From contig DATJZG010000150.1 in NCBI GenBank assembly GCA_035499295.1, positions 44,598 through 108,597 on the forward strand: 64,000 bases of DNA. Direction: 5' to 3'. This DNA comes from DATJZG01 sp035499295. GTDB taxonomy: Bacteria; Myxococcota; Myxococcia; Myxococcales; Anaeromyxobacteraceae. Both the position numbers and the translations under genes were made by a program. The notes under the pieces were generated by a model. The model had not been told where the DNA came from and did no database searches. It worked only from the letters and a program-made list of their open reading frames with translations. Shown here in pieces: positions 1-8,001 of the stretch; position 1 is the first letter of the stretch, and the number at the start of each line of letters is the position of its first letter.

Positions 1-351
1 GCGGAGGGGGACCAGTTCTCGCGGCTGCGCGGCGTGCTGCGCACCCTCTTTCGCCGTCTCGACGCCGAGGAGGGGCGCGACCCCGCCGCCTACGCGGCCC
101 TCGTGTCGGCCGGCTACCGGGACGGCACCGCCGACCGGGCCGCGCTCCTCGCCCGGCTCCGGGCCGAGCTCTCGCGCCCGCCGCCGGGCGCGGTGCGCCT
201 GGTGGCATGGCAGGTGCGGGTCGATCGCGACGGGGCCGAGGTGGGAGAGGACCGGGAGGTCACCGCCCCGGGCGGCGAAACCCGGCGAGGCCGCTCGCGA
301 TATCGCCTGGTGCGCGAGGGCGAGCGCTGGCTGTTCGCGTCGGGCCTGTGA
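1..351 (+). CDS. C-terminal part of a hypothetical NTF2/SnoaL-like protein (5' end outside window)
   Basis: The reading frame is open from the first base, so the true start lies upstream; an internal GTG at 34 is not compelling as a start. At least 116 residues are visible, rich in Arg and Ala. The layout (helical N-terminal half, then alternating beta strands ending in a GERWLFASGL tail) resembles small NTF2/SnoaL-like or DUF4440-type proteins, and resembles the proteins at 55224-55724 and 56950-57414 in this window. This is fold-level resemblance judged by eye; no catalytic residues can be named. It ends 44 bases before the TPR gene, same strand. Confidence 0.55.
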   Translation, partial: AEGDQFSRLRGVLRTLFRRLDAEEGRDPAAYAALVSAGYRDGTADRAALLARLRAELSRPPPGAVRLVAWQVRVDRDGAEVGEDREVTAPGGETRRGRSRYRLVREGERWLFASGL

Positions 352-395
352 GGCGGGAGCCCAGGTGGTAGACTTCGCCCTTCCGGGAGAATGCG

Positions 396-1127
396 ATGGA
401 CGACCTCCTCAAGGAAAAACTGGCGCTGGGGCGCTTCCATTACACTCGCAAGGAGTTCGCCCGCGCCGAGCAGTACCTGACCCAGGTGGTGGAGGAGAAC
501 CAGTCGTTCGCCGACGTCTACAACATGCTCGGCGTCTGCTACCACGACCAGGGGCAGTACCAGAAGGCGCAGCGCGCCTTCGAGGCGGCCCTGCGCATCA
601 ACCCCGGCTACACCGACGCCGCGCTCAACCTGGCCATCACCTACAACGACACCGGCAAGTACCGGGAGGCCCAGGAGGCGTACCAGCAGGCGCTCATGCG
701 CTCCGGCGCCGCCCCCGGCCGGCTCGACCACTTCGTGCGCGGCAAGCTCGCCAACATGTACGCCGAGGTCGGGGACGTCTACCTCTCCTCCGGCCTCTAC
801 GCCGAGGCCATCGCCGAGTACCAGCGGGCGCTCAGCCTCTGCCCCACCTTCGTGGACATCCGGGCGCAGCTCGCCGGCGCCTACCGCGACTGGGGGCGCC
901 GCGACGAGGCCATCGCCGAGTACTCGGAGATCGTGCGCCAGAACCCGAACTTCATCCCTGCTCGGCTCAACCTGGGGCTGTGCCTGTACGCCGCCGGGCA
1001 GAGGCAGCTCGCGGCCGAGCAGTGGGACACGGTGCTGCGCGTCTCCCCCGGCAACCGGAGCGCCGAGATGTACCTCAAGTTCGCGGGCACGAACGGCGCC
1101 GATGCGTCGCCGGCCGCCTCCACCTAG
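396..1127 (+). CDS. Tetratricopeptide repeat protein
   Basis: A 243-residue soluble protein with no signal peptide or membrane segment. About five TPR units are visible (roughly residues 5-38, 39-72, 73-106, 125-158, 159-192 and a last partial one), with repeated A-x-x-x-Y/F and G-x-Y-x-x-A positions such as GQYQKAQRAFEAAL and GLYAEAIAEYQRAL. TPRs are protein-interaction scaffolds; the partner is not identifiable. ATG at 396 starts directly at the first repeat. The stop is 12 bases before selD, so the two are probably cotranscribed. A short insertion (RSGAAPGRLDHF) splits repeats three and four. Confidence 0.85.
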   Translation: MDDLLKEKLALGRFHYTRKEFARAEQYLTQVVEENQSFADVYNMLGVCYHDQGQYQKAQRAFEAALRINPGYTDAALNLAITYNDTGKYREAQEAYQQALMRSGAAPGRLDHFVRGKLANMYAEVGDVYLSSGLYAEAIAEYQRALSLCPTFVDIRAQLAGAYRDWGRRDEAIAEYSEIVRQNPNFIPARLNLGLCLYAAGQRQLAAEQWDTVLRVSPGNRSAEMYLKFAGTNGADASPAAST

Positions 1128-1139
1128 AATAGACCCCCT

Positions 1140-2189
1140 ATGGAGACCGGAAGGGTGAGGCTCACCACCCTGTCGCACGGGGCGGGTTGAGCCTGCAAGA
1201 TCCGCCCCGCGGACTTGGCGCAGGTCCTGCGCCGGCTGCCGAAGGTGGAGGATGCGCGCGCGCTCGTCGGGCACGAGACGCGCGACGACGCCGCCGTGTA
1301 CCGCCTCTCCGCCACCGAGGCGGTGGTGGAGACGGCGGACTTCTTCACCCCGGTGGTCGACGACCCCTACTGGTTCGGGCGCATCGCCGCCGCCAACGCC
1401 TTCTCCGACATCTGGGCCATGGGCGCCCGGCCGCTCTTCGCCCTCAACCTCGTCTGTTTCCCGGCGAGGCAGCTGCCGCTCGAGGTGCTCGGCGAGATCC
1501 TGCGCGGCGGCTCGGAGGCCGCCGCCTTGGCCGGCGCCCCGGTCCTCGGCGGGCACAGCATCGACGACCCCGAGCCCAAGTACGGCATGGCGGTGACGGG
1601 CATCGTCCACCCCGACCGCATCCTGCGAAACGTGGGCGCCCGCCCGGGCGACCAGCTCCTCCTGACGAAGCCGCTCGGCTCGGGCATCCTCACCACCGCC
1701 ATCAAGCGCGGCACCGCCAGCGCCGCGGAGGTGGAGCTCGTCACCGGAGTGATGGCCGAGCTCAACCGGGCCGCGGGCGAGGTCCTGGCGGCGAGCGGCG
1801 CCGTCTCGGCCCTCACCGACGTCACCGGCTTCGGGCTCCTCGGCCACGCCTGGGAGATGGCGGAGGGCTCGCGCGCTCGGCTCCGCATCGAGGCGGCGCG
1901 GGTGCCGGTCCTGCCGGGGGTCCGGGAGCTGGCGGAGAGAGACGTGGTGCCCGGCGGGAGCAAGGCCAACCTGGAGTGGGTCCGGCCCCACGTGCGCTTC
2001 GGGAAGGGGATCGACCGGACCACCGAGCTCGTGCTCGCCGACGCCCAGACGAACGGCGGGCTGCTCGCCGCGGTGCGCGCGGAGAAGCTTCCCGGTCTCC
2101 TGCAGGAGCTCGCCGGGCGGGGCGTCCGGGCCGAGCGCGTGGGCGAGGTGCGGGACGCGCCCGAGGAGGCGGTGCTCGAGGTGGCCTAG
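1140..2189 (+). CDS. selD: Selenide, water dikinase SelD, itself a selenoprotein (Sec at residue 17)
   Basis: SelD makes selenophosphate from selenide and ATP, the selenium donor for selenocysteine and selenouridine. The 349-residue protein starts at ATG 1140 and reads METGRVRLTTLSHGAG-Sec-ACK, where TGA at 1188-1190 occupies the catalytic Cys/Sec position of the family motif GAG(C/U)xCK, with the conserved Lys at residue 20. Downstream are the expected ATP-binding segments (GHETRDDAAVY, DFFTPVVDDPYWFGRIAAAN, GGHSIDDPEPKYG) and the C-terminal AIRS-like domain (TDVTGFGLLGH). A hairpin begins two bases after the TGA. Starting after the TGA, at TTG 1215, would delete the catalytic residue and is rejected. 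The tRNA-Sec, selA and selB genes this implies are not in the window. Confidence 0.92.
1188..1224 (+). promoter_or_regulatory. UGA-Sec codon with SECIS-like hairpin in selD
   Basis: TGA (1188-1190) is followed by CCTGC (1192-1196), AAG, one unpaired A, TCCGC (1201-1205), loop CCC, GCGGA (1209-1213), CTT (1214-1216), unpaired bases, and GCAGG (1220-1224). That gives 13 nested base pairs starting two bases after the UGA, the position expected for a bacterial SECIS recognised by SelB. The apical loop is only CCC and lacks an obvious G/U motif, so SelB binding is inferred. Confidence 0.75.
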
Positions 2190-2218
2190 GGTGCCGTCCG
2201 GCCGTAGAATTCCTGGCG

Positions 2219-2980
2219 ATGCTCTGGGCACTCGCGGCCGCGCTGGCCCTCGCCGCGCCGAAGCCGAAGGCCCCGCCGCCGACCCCGGTCTTGGTGGCGA
2301 TCGATCCCGGCCACGGCGGGGAGAGGGAGGGTGCGGTCTCCGCCGACGGGGCGGCGGAGAAGGACCTCACCCTCCAGATCGCCCGGCGGCTGAAGGCGAG
2401 GCTCGAGCGGCTCGGGGCCCGGGTCCTGCTGACGAGGAGCGGCGACGACTCGGTGCCGCTCGCCCAGCGGGCCGCGCTCGCCAACGCCGAGAGGGCCGAC
2501 GTCTTCGTCTCCATCCACCTGAACGCCATGCCCGGGGCCGCCCGCAAGCGGGCCCGCGGCTTCGAGACCTACTTCCTCTCGGCCGACGCGAGCGACGCCT
2601 CGGCGACCGCGGTGGCGGCGCGCGAGAACGCCGACCGCCTCTCGGGCGAGCCCGAGGTGGACTCCTCCGACGCCGTGGCCGGGATCCTCGCCGACCTGGA
2701 GGACACCGCCAACCTCTCCGAGAGCTCGCGTCTCGCCTACACCCTGCACGAGTCCCTGCTCCGGGGCACCGGCGGCGAGGACCGCGGGGTGAAGCAGGCC
2801 CCCTTCTACGTGCTCGCCGGGGCGAGGATGCCGGCGGTGCTCCTCGAGCTCGGGTTCCTCTCCCACCCGGCCGAGGCTCGGCTGCTCCGGAGCGCCTCGT
2901 ACCAGGACGCGCTGGCTCGGGCCATCGCCGACGGGATCCTCGCCTGGCGCCTCCGCGGAAGGCGCGCGGCGCTGCCGTAG
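2219..2980 (+). CDS. N-acetylmuramoyl-L-alanine amidase (Amidase_3 family)
   Basis: A zinc amidase that cleaves the amide bond between MurNAc and the stem peptide of peptidoglycan. ATG 2219 gives 253 residues: a short hydrophobic N-terminal stretch (MLWALAAALALAAP), probably a signal sequence, then one Amidase_3 domain. Zinc-ligand motifs are visible: IDPGHGG (His), the downstream Glu in GAAEKDLTLQIA, and FVSIHLNA (His). The catalytic Glu lies near LLELGFLSHPAE. There is no AMIN or SPOR domain, so this is a minimal AmiC-like enzyme for cell separation or recycling. It starts 29 bases after selD and precedes rph in the same direction. Confidence 0.88.
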   Translation: MLWALAAALALAAPKPKAPPPTPVLVAIDPGHGGEREGAVSADGAAEKDLTLQIARRLKARLERLGARVLLTRSGDDSVPLAQRAALANAERADVFVSIHLNAMPGAARKRARGFETYFLSADASDASATAVAARENADRLSGEPEVDSSDAVAGILADLEDTANLSESSRLAYTLHESLLRGTGGEDRGVKQAPFYVLAGARMPAVLLELGFLSHPAEARLLRSASYQDALARAIADGILAWRLRGRRAALP

Positions 2981-3026
2981 GCGGACGCTGCCCTCCCGGC
3001 GCGCGCGGGTTATGATGCCCGGCCCT

Positions 3027-3740
3027 ATGCGCGCCCAAGGCCGACGTCCGGAAGATCTCCGCCCCGTCTCGCTCGAGGTGAACGTGTCGAAGCACGCCGA
3101 GGGCTCCTGCCTGGCGCGCTTCGGCGACACCCAGGTGCTCTGCACCGCCTCCATCGAGGGACGGGTGCCCCCCCATGTCCTCGGCACCGGTGCCGGCTGG
3201 GTCACCGCCGAGTACGGCATGCTGCCGCGCTCCACCCACGAGCGCATGCAGCGCGAGGCCTCGCGCGGCAAGCAGGGCGGGCGAACGCTCGAGATCCAGC
3301 GGCTGGTGGGGCGGGCGCTCCGCGCCTCCGTTGACCTGCGCGACCTCGGCCAGCGGACCATCACCATCGACTGCGACGTCATCCAGGCGGACGGCGGCAC
3401 GCGCACCGCCGCCATCACCGGCGGCTTCGTGGCCCTCGCCCTTGCCACCCGGCGGCTGCGCCGGGACGCGGTGGTGGCGCGGGACCCGGTGCGGCGCCAG
3501 GTGGCGGCGGTGAGCGTGGGCATCGTCGACGGCGAGGTCCGCCTCGACCTCGACTACGAGGAGGACTCGACCGCCGAGGTGGACATGAACGTGGTGGCCA
3601 CCGGCGAGCTCGAGCTCGTCGAGGTCCAGGGCACGGCCGAGGGGAAGGCCTTCGGGCGCCCGCTGCTCGACCGCATGCTCGACGCGGCACTGCGGGGGAT
3701 CGCCGAGCTCAAGGCCGCGCAGCAGCGAGCGCTCCAGTAG
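3027..3740 (+). CDS. rph: Ribonuclease PH
   Basis: Phosphorolytic 3'-5' exoribonuclease that trims tRNA 3' ends using phosphate, normally a hexamer of dimers. ATG 3027 (237 residues) gives the family N-terminus MRAQGRRPEDLRPVSLE; an earlier in-frame ATG at 3012 would add MMPGP and is less likely. Family features are FGDTQVLCTASIEG, the GWVTAEYGMLPRSTHERMQRE segment that forms the phosphate and RNA site, RLVGRALRASVDL, and DCDVIQADGGTRTAAITG. Length and motifs are typical. It is followed after 11 bases by rdgB, a common pairing. Confidence 0.95.
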   Translation: MRAQGRRPEDLRPVSLEVNVSKHAEGSCLARFGDTQVLCTASIEGRVPPHVLGTGAGWVTAEYGMLPRSTHERMQREASRGKQGGRTLEIQRLVGRALRASVDLRDLGQRTITIDCDVIQADGGTRTAAITGGFVALALATRRLRRDAVVARDPVRRQVAAVSVGIVDGEVRLDLDYEEDSTAEVDMNVVATGELELVEVQGTAEGKAFGRPLLDRMLDAALRGIAELKAAQQRALQ

Positions 3741-3751
3741 GCCGGGACCCG

Positions 3752-4381
3752 ATGGACCTCCTCTTCGGAACGCGGAACCCGGGGAAACTGAGGGAGCTGC
3801 GACGCCTGGTCGCCGGCCTTCCCATCCGAGTCCTCTCGCTCGACGACCTTCCAGCGGAGGTGGGGGAGGTGGTCGAGGACGGGAGCACCTTCGCGGAGAA
3901 CGCCCGCAAGAAGGCGTCCGCCTACGCGCGCGCCTCCGGCCTCCACGCCGTGGCCGACGACTCGGGCCTGTGCGTCGACGCGCTCTGGGGCAAACCCGGG
4001 ATCCACTCGGCGCGCTACTCGGAGGAGCAGGCCCCCGGCCTCTCCGGTCGCGAGCGGGACCGGGCGAACAACGAGAAGCTGCTCTTCGTGCTGCGGGGCG
4101 TCTTCCCCGAGCACCGGGGAGGGGAGTACCGCGCCGTGGTGGCGCTCGCGGCCCCCGACGGGACCGTCGTCGCCGCCGAGGAGGGCTCGTGCCGGGGGGT
4201 GATCGGGGAAGATCCGCGCGGGGAGGAGGGATTCGGCTACGACCCCGTCTTCTCGCCGGAGGCCGCCCCGGGCCGGACCATGGCGGAGCTCACCGCCGCG
4301 GAAAAGGACGCCCTCTCCCACCGGGGCGAGGCCATGCGCAAGCTCATCCCCAAGCTGCGCGAGGTCGCGGCGACCCTTTGA
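3752..4381 (+). CDS. rdgB: XTP/dITP diphosphatase (RdgB/HAM1 family)
   Basis: House-cleaning pyrophosphatase that hydrolyses dITP, XTP and ITP to monophosphates so that deaminated purines are not built into nucleic acids. 209 residues from ATG 3752. Motifs are FGTRNPGKLRELRR at the N-terminus (the TxNxxK nucleotide site), GSTFAENARKKA, ADDSGLCVDALWGKPGIHS, and the C-terminal FGYDPVF and LSHRGEAMRKL. All expected blocks are present. Its last codons overlap the promoter of the tRNA cluster. Confidence 0.94.
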   Translation: MDLLFGTRNPGKLRELRRLVAGLPIRVLSLDDLPAEVGEVVEDGSTFAENARKKASAYARASGLHAVADDSGLCVDALWGKPGIHSARYSEEQAPGLSGRERDRANNEKLLFVLRGVFPEHRGGEYRAVVALAAPDGTVVAAEEGSCRGVIGEDPRGEEGFGYDPVFSPEAAPGRTMAELTAAEKDALSHRGEAMRKLIPKLREVAATL

Positions 4382-4406
4382 CAAAACCGGGGCGGGGCGC
4401 TAGACA
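4378..4406 (+). promoter_or_regulatory. Sigma-70-type promoter of the tRNA cluster
   Basis: TTGACA (4378-4383), a 17-base spacer, then TAGACA (4401-4406). The -35 box is perfect and the -10 close to TATAAT. It overlaps the rdgB stop codon, and the predicted transcript starts about 45 bases before tRNA-Pro. One of the clearest promoters in the window. Confidence 0.75.
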
Positions 4407-4456
4407 CGGCCCTCTCGGAACGGGGCCGGAGGGTACGCGTCTCCCCGAGTGGTTTC

Positions 4457-4530
4457 CGGGGCGTAGCGCAGCCTGGTAGCGCGCCTGCCTTGGGCGCAGG
4501 AGGTCGCGGGTCCAAATCCCGCCGCCCCGA
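4457..4530 (+). tRNA. tRNA-Pro (anticodon TGG)
   Basis: Acceptor CGGGGCG (4457-4463) pairs with CGCCCCG (4523-4529), followed by discriminator A. The anticodon arm CTGCC-TTGGGC-GCAG carries TGG, and the T arm is GCGGG-TTCAAAT-like (GGGTCCAAATCCC). CCA is not encoded. Confidence 0.93.
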
Positions 4531-4603
4531 CTCTTTGACATGTGGATCGGATGGACGGGGCGGACGAGGGCCCCGGGGCAAGTGGTACAACGACATCGGC
4601 TCT

Positions 4604-4677
4604 GCGCCCGTAGCTCAGCTGGATAGAGCAGCGGCCTTCTAAGCCGCGGGTCGGGGGTTCGACTCCCTCCGGGCGCG
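4604..4677 (+). tRNA. tRNA-Arg (anticodon TCT)
   Basis: Acceptor GCGCCCG pairs with CGGGCGC (4670-4676), discriminator G. The anticodon arm GCGGC-CTTCTAA-GCCGC carries TCT, reading AGA/AGG. T loop TTCGACT. CCA is not encoded. Acceptor and T arms are identical to those of the tRNA-Arg at 4818. Confidence 0.94.
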
Positions 4678-4706
4678 CTCCCTAGGAGGGGCCTCGAAAG
4701 AAATGT

Positions 4707-4780
4707 GGTGAGTGTAGCTCAATCGGTAGAGCACTGGACTGTGGATCCGGGGGTTAAGGGTTCGAGCCCCTTCACTCACC
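4707..4780 (+). tRNA. tRNA-His (anticodon GTG)
   Basis: Acceptor GTGAGTG (4708-4714) pairs with CACTCAC (4773-4779). The extra G at 4707 facing C at 4780 is the G-1 identity element of tRNA-His. The anticodon loop CTGTGGA carries GTG, and the T loop is TTCGAGC. Confidence 0.93.
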
Positions 4781-4817
4781 CACCTCATTCACGAACCGAG
4801 AAAGAGAGACGACGTTC

Positions 4818-4891
4818 GCGCCCGTAGCTCAGTTGGATAGAGCGTCGGCCTTCGAAGCCGCAGGTCGGGGGTTCGATTCCCTCCGGGCGCG
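4818..4891 (+). tRNA. tRNA-Arg (anticodon TCG)
   Basis: Acceptor GCGCCCG pairs with CGGGCGC (4884-4890), discriminator G. The anticodon arm TCGGC-CTTCGAA-GCCG carries TCG. The T arm GGGGG-TTCGATT-CCCTC is nearly identical to the tRNA-Arg at 4604, suggesting that the two Arg genes share ancestry by local duplication. Confidence 0.93.
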
Positions 4892-4929
4892 CTCCACCCT
4901 CGAAGGAGGAAAAAGGCGAGGAACGGCCG

Positions 4930-4958
4930 TTGACAAGGCGCGCTTCGCGCTGTTAGAT
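4930..4958 (+). promoter_or_regulatory. Sigma-70-type promoter of tRNA-Lys
   Basis: TTGACA (4930-4935), a 17-base spacer, then TTAGAT (4953-4958), 26 bases before tRNA-Lys. A second promoter inside the cluster gives tRNA-Lys its own transcription in addition to read-through. Confidence 0.65.
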
Positions 4959-4983
4959 CCGCCGCCTTTCGGCCATCCCATCC

Positions 4984-5059
4984 GGGCGCATAGCTCAACT
5001 GGCAGAGCAATGGACTCTTAATCCATAGGTTGAAGGTTCGATTCCTTCTGCGCTCACCA
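4984..5059 (+). tRNA. tRNA-Lys (anticodon CTT), CCA encoded
   Basis: Acceptor GGGCGCA pairs with TGCGCTC (5049-5055, one G-U pair), discriminator A, and CCA is genomically encoded at 5057-5059, unlike the four upstream tRNAs. The anticodon loop ACTCTTAAT contains CTT, and the T loop is TTCGATT. Confidence 0.93.
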
Positions 5060-5088
5060 AAATCCACTCCGACCGAAGTGGTTACTCG

Positions 5089-5123
5089 GCCCCCTGCGGA
5101 GTTCCCAGGGGGCTTCGTATTTT
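5089..5123 (+). terminator. Rho-independent terminator of the tRNA cluster
   Basis: Perfect 8-bp stem GCCCCCTG (5089-5096) with CAGGGGGC (5106-5113) around a 9-base loop, then the T-rich tail TTCGTATTTT. It lies 30 bases after tRNA-Lys. Confidence 0.8.
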
Positions 5124-5611
5124 CCGGGCGGCCAAGCGAGCGCGGGGCGTACCCTGCGCGGAGCCGGAGGCCCGCCGAGCCGCGGGCGGGCGACGGTTCC
5201 GCTCTCTCCGTGCGCGCCCGCGCCCGGTGGGCTCGAGTGCTGGCAGCGCCGCCGGAGGTGGTCTCACCGCCGCGAGGGCCATCGAGAATGGCGAAGGAGA
5301 TCGCCGTCGAACGGTGAGGGTCGGCCTCTGGCAGGGCGCGCTCGCGGCCGGGCCGTCCCTCCCGCTGTGCCTGGTCCTGGCGGCCCGGGCCTCGACCCTG
5401 GGACGATCTTCCCCTTTTTCGCGGCCCTGACGACCTCCGCGGCCGCGTGCCGGGTCGCGGCCGCCCCGCGCCGCGGGTCCGGTCCTTGGCACGGAAGGGG
5501 CGCGTCGCTCCTGCGTTGACGGGCATCAAGCCGGGTGCGCCGCGCCCCGTGATACGCGTTGAGTGAACTGGGTTCCGGTCCGTCGGGTCACCCCCTGCGC
5601 TGAGCCCGGGT
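5124..5611. other. Intergenic region, no gene recognised
   Basis: About 490 bases between the tRNA terminator and the ribosome-binding site of the next lipoprotein. Short open frames on both strands look like G+C-driven noise with Arg/Pro/Ala-rich translations and no conserved motif. No convincing promoter or riboswitch was found; an isolated TTGACG near 5515 has no good -10 partner. Confidence 0.5.
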
Positions 5612-5625
5612 CGGGAGGAGCGCCC

Positions 5626-8001
5626 ATGTTCCCCTTGCGTGCCCGGCGGGGTGCGGTTCTCGCCGCTCTTCGGAGCTCCGGCGATCGTTTGCGGGGGGCG
5701 GCGGCGCCCCTTGCGATCCTGGCGGCGGCAGGGCTCCTGGGCGCCTGTGGCGGGTCGGCGGCGCCGAGCATGTCGCTCTCTCCCCACCAGGTCGAGGTGA
5801 CCGCGAGCCTGTCGGACCCCGCGCCCACGGCGACGGTGACCATCACCGTCAAGAACATGCCGAAGTCGAACCTCTACATCGGCGACGAGAACACCAGCAA
5901 CGGCATCGCCAGCGTGACCGAGGGAGGCACCTCGGGGAACACCGCCACGGTGGTCATCACCTTCAAGCCGCCGGCCTCCCTCGGCGTCGGCACCTACGAC
6001 GACAGCGTGGCGCTGGCGGTCTGCAACGACTCGCAATGCACGAGCCAGATCGCGAGCAGCCCGCAGACGGTGGCGGTCACCTACGTGGTGACCGGGGGGG
6101 CCGGCGGGACTGGGCCGTCGATCACCTCGCTCTCGCCGAGCAGCGCGACGGTCGGCACCCCGGCGTTCGTGCTCTCCGTCTTCGGGAACGGGTTCGGTGC
6201 CTCGTCGGTGGTGGAGTGGAACGGGAGCCCTCTCTCGACGACCTTCGTGTCCACGACGGAGCTCACCGCGCAGGTCCCGGCGAGCGACGTGGCCACCACC
6301 GGGACCGCCTCGGTGACGGTCTCGAACGGCGCCTCGGGAACGTCCGACCCGGCGACCTTCTTCGTGCAGTCGGGGGTGCCCCTCATGCTCGCCTCGGTCT
6401 CCCCGAGCACCGTCCAGGCGGGCGGAGCAGGGTTCGTGCTCACCGCGACCGGCACGGGCTTCGACCCCTCCTGCAGCGTGGAGTGGAACGGCACCAGCCG
6501 CCCCACGACCTACGTGTCCTCCACTCAGCTGACCGCCCAGATCGGGGCCGCCGACATCGCCGGTGCCGGCAATGGAAACGTCGCCGTGGCGAGCCCCTCG
6601 GGCGGCGCCTCGAACTCCGTCGTCCTCACCATCGAGCCGCCGGTGCCGCTCGCCCTCACCCGCATCCGGCCGTCCTCGGTGACGGCCGGGGGCCCGGCCT
6701 TCACCCTCGCGGCCATCGGCGCCGGCTTCCCCGTCGGGGCCACGGTCGAGGTGAACGGCTCCCCCCGGCCCACCACCTACGTCTCCCCCACCGAGCTCAC
6801 CGCGCAGCTCTCGGCCTCCGACATCGCGACCGCCGGGACGGCTTCGATCGCGGTGCAAGGACAGGGAACGACGTCCGCGGACCTCACCTTGACCATCGGC
6901 CCGGCCAGCGCGGATGCGGTCGCCCTGCAGATCACGCCGGGACACGGCGGGGCCATCAACCTTCAGTCGGTGGCATTCCCGGCGACGACCACCTGGACCG
7001 TCGACCTGGGCGGGCCCCCCTCGTACGCCCTCATCGCAGACGGCCTGGTGTACGTGACGGTGTACCTTTCCGGAAACAGCCAGCTCGTGGCGCTCGACCA
7101 GGGGACGGGAGCCGTCGCCTGGGGGCCCATCCCCATCGCCGGCGCGGCCAACGCCGCCTACGACGCGGGCACCGTGTTCGTCGTGTCCGGGAGCATGACC
7201 CTCTCCGGGTTCATGCAGGCCTTCGACGGCGCCACGGGGGCGTCGATCTGGAGCGCGATCCTGCCCGGCCAGTGGTCCTTCTCCTCCGGGCCCACCGCGC
7301 TGAACGGGCTCGTCTACACCGGTGGCGCCGGGGAGGGCGGGACGCTCTACGCCCTCGAGGAGGCCACCGGCGCCCTCGCCTGGACCCAGCCGGTCGCGAA
7401 CGGCGATTCGAGCACGCCGGCCGTCACCGCCGACGGGGTCTACGTCGCCTATCCGTACCAGACCTACGACTTCAACCCGGCGACGGGCACTCCGGTCTGG
7501 CACAACAACGGGGGCGGCGACGGGGGCGGAGGCGGAACGCCGGTCGTCGCCAACGGCCTCCTCTACGCGCCGAACGGATTCGGGAGCTACAGCGGCACCG
7601 TCTTCGACGCGGAGAAGGGCACGGTTCTCCAGACCTACGTGGCCGACAACCTTCCGGCGATCGGCGCCCAGCTGGGCTACTTCCTCCAGAGCGGGACCCT
7701 GCGCGGGGTGAAGCTCGCGACCAGCACGGTCGTCTGGAGCTTCGCGGGCGACGGGACGCTCGTCACCTCGCCCATCGCGGTGAACCAGTACGTGCTCGTC
7801 GGCTCCTCGTCGGGCAACCTCTACGCGCTCGACGGGACCTCGGGGAGCGTGGTCTGGTCCGCGAACCTGGGCGCCGCCCTGCCGGCCGGCGCCGGCTGGG
7901 GCGCGCGCATGCCGCTCTCCGGCCTCGCGGCCGGCGACGGCCTCCTCGTCGTTCCTGCGGGAACGAGGCTCACGGCCTTCAAGCTCTCCACGAGCCCCTG
8001 A
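5626..8001 (+). CDS. Lipoprotein with three IPT/TIG domains and a PQQ-type beta-propeller
   Basis: ATG 5626 follows GGGAGGAG (5612-5619) at good spacing; 791 residues. A signal peptide ends in the lipobox LLGAC, so the mature N-terminal Cys is lipidated. Next come a beta-rich domain (about residues 45-150), three IPT/TIG Ig-like domains with the repeated pattern SPS-SxxAGGPAF-x-G-x-GF and PTTYVSPTELTAQ, and from about residue 440 a propeller of PQQ-like blades with motifs such as LYALDGTSGSVVW and LVALDQGTGAVAW. These blades occur in BamB and in surface proteins. There are no PQQ-enzyme catalytic residues, so a structural or binding role on the cell surface is likely. Confidence 0.8.
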   Translation: MFPLRARRGAVLAALRSSGDRLRGAAAPLAILAAAGLLGACGGSAAPSMSLSPHQVEVTASLSDPAPTATVTITVKNMPKSNLYIGDENTSNGIASVTEGGTSGNTATVVITFKPPASLGVGTYDDSVALAVCNDSQCTSQIASSPQTVAVTYVVTGGAGGTGPSITSLSPSSATVGTPAFVLSVFGNGFGASSVVEWNGSPLSTTFVSTTELTAQVPASDVATTGTASVTVSNGASGTSDPATFFVQSGVPLMLASVSPSTVQAGGAGFVLTATGTGFDPSCSVEWNGTSRPTTYVSSTQLTAQIGAADIAGAGNGNVAVASPSGGASNSVVLTIEPPVPLALTRIRPSSVTAGGPAFTLAAIGAGFPVGATVEVNGSPRPTTYVSPTELTAQLSASDIATAGTASIAVQGQGTTSADLTLTIGPASADAVALQITPGHGGAINLQSVAFPATTTWTVDLGGPPSYALIADGLVYVTVYLSGNSQLVALDQGTGAVAWGPIPIAGAANAAYDAGTVFVVSGSMTLSGFMQAFDGATGASIWSAILPGQWSFSSGPTALNGLVYTGGAGEGGTLYALEEATGALAWTQPVANGDSSTPAVTADGVYVAYPYQTYDFNPATGTPVWHNNGGGDGGGGGTPVVANGLLYAPNGFGSYSGTVFDAEKGTVLQTYVADNLPAIGAQLGYFLQSGTLRGVKLATSTVVWSFAGDGTLVTSPIAVNQYVLVGSSSGNLYALDGTSGSVVWSANLGAALPAGAGWGARMPLSGLAAGDGLLVVPAGTRLTAFKLSTSP

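Noticed and set aside
1215..2189. SelD starting at TTG 1215
   Set aside because: It would remove the catalytic Sec and the conserved Lys. The upstream frame reads a proper SelD N-terminus through the TGA.
5227..5492. Short open frames on both strands after the tRNA cluster
   Set aside because: No ribosome sites, no motifs, composition of GC noise.
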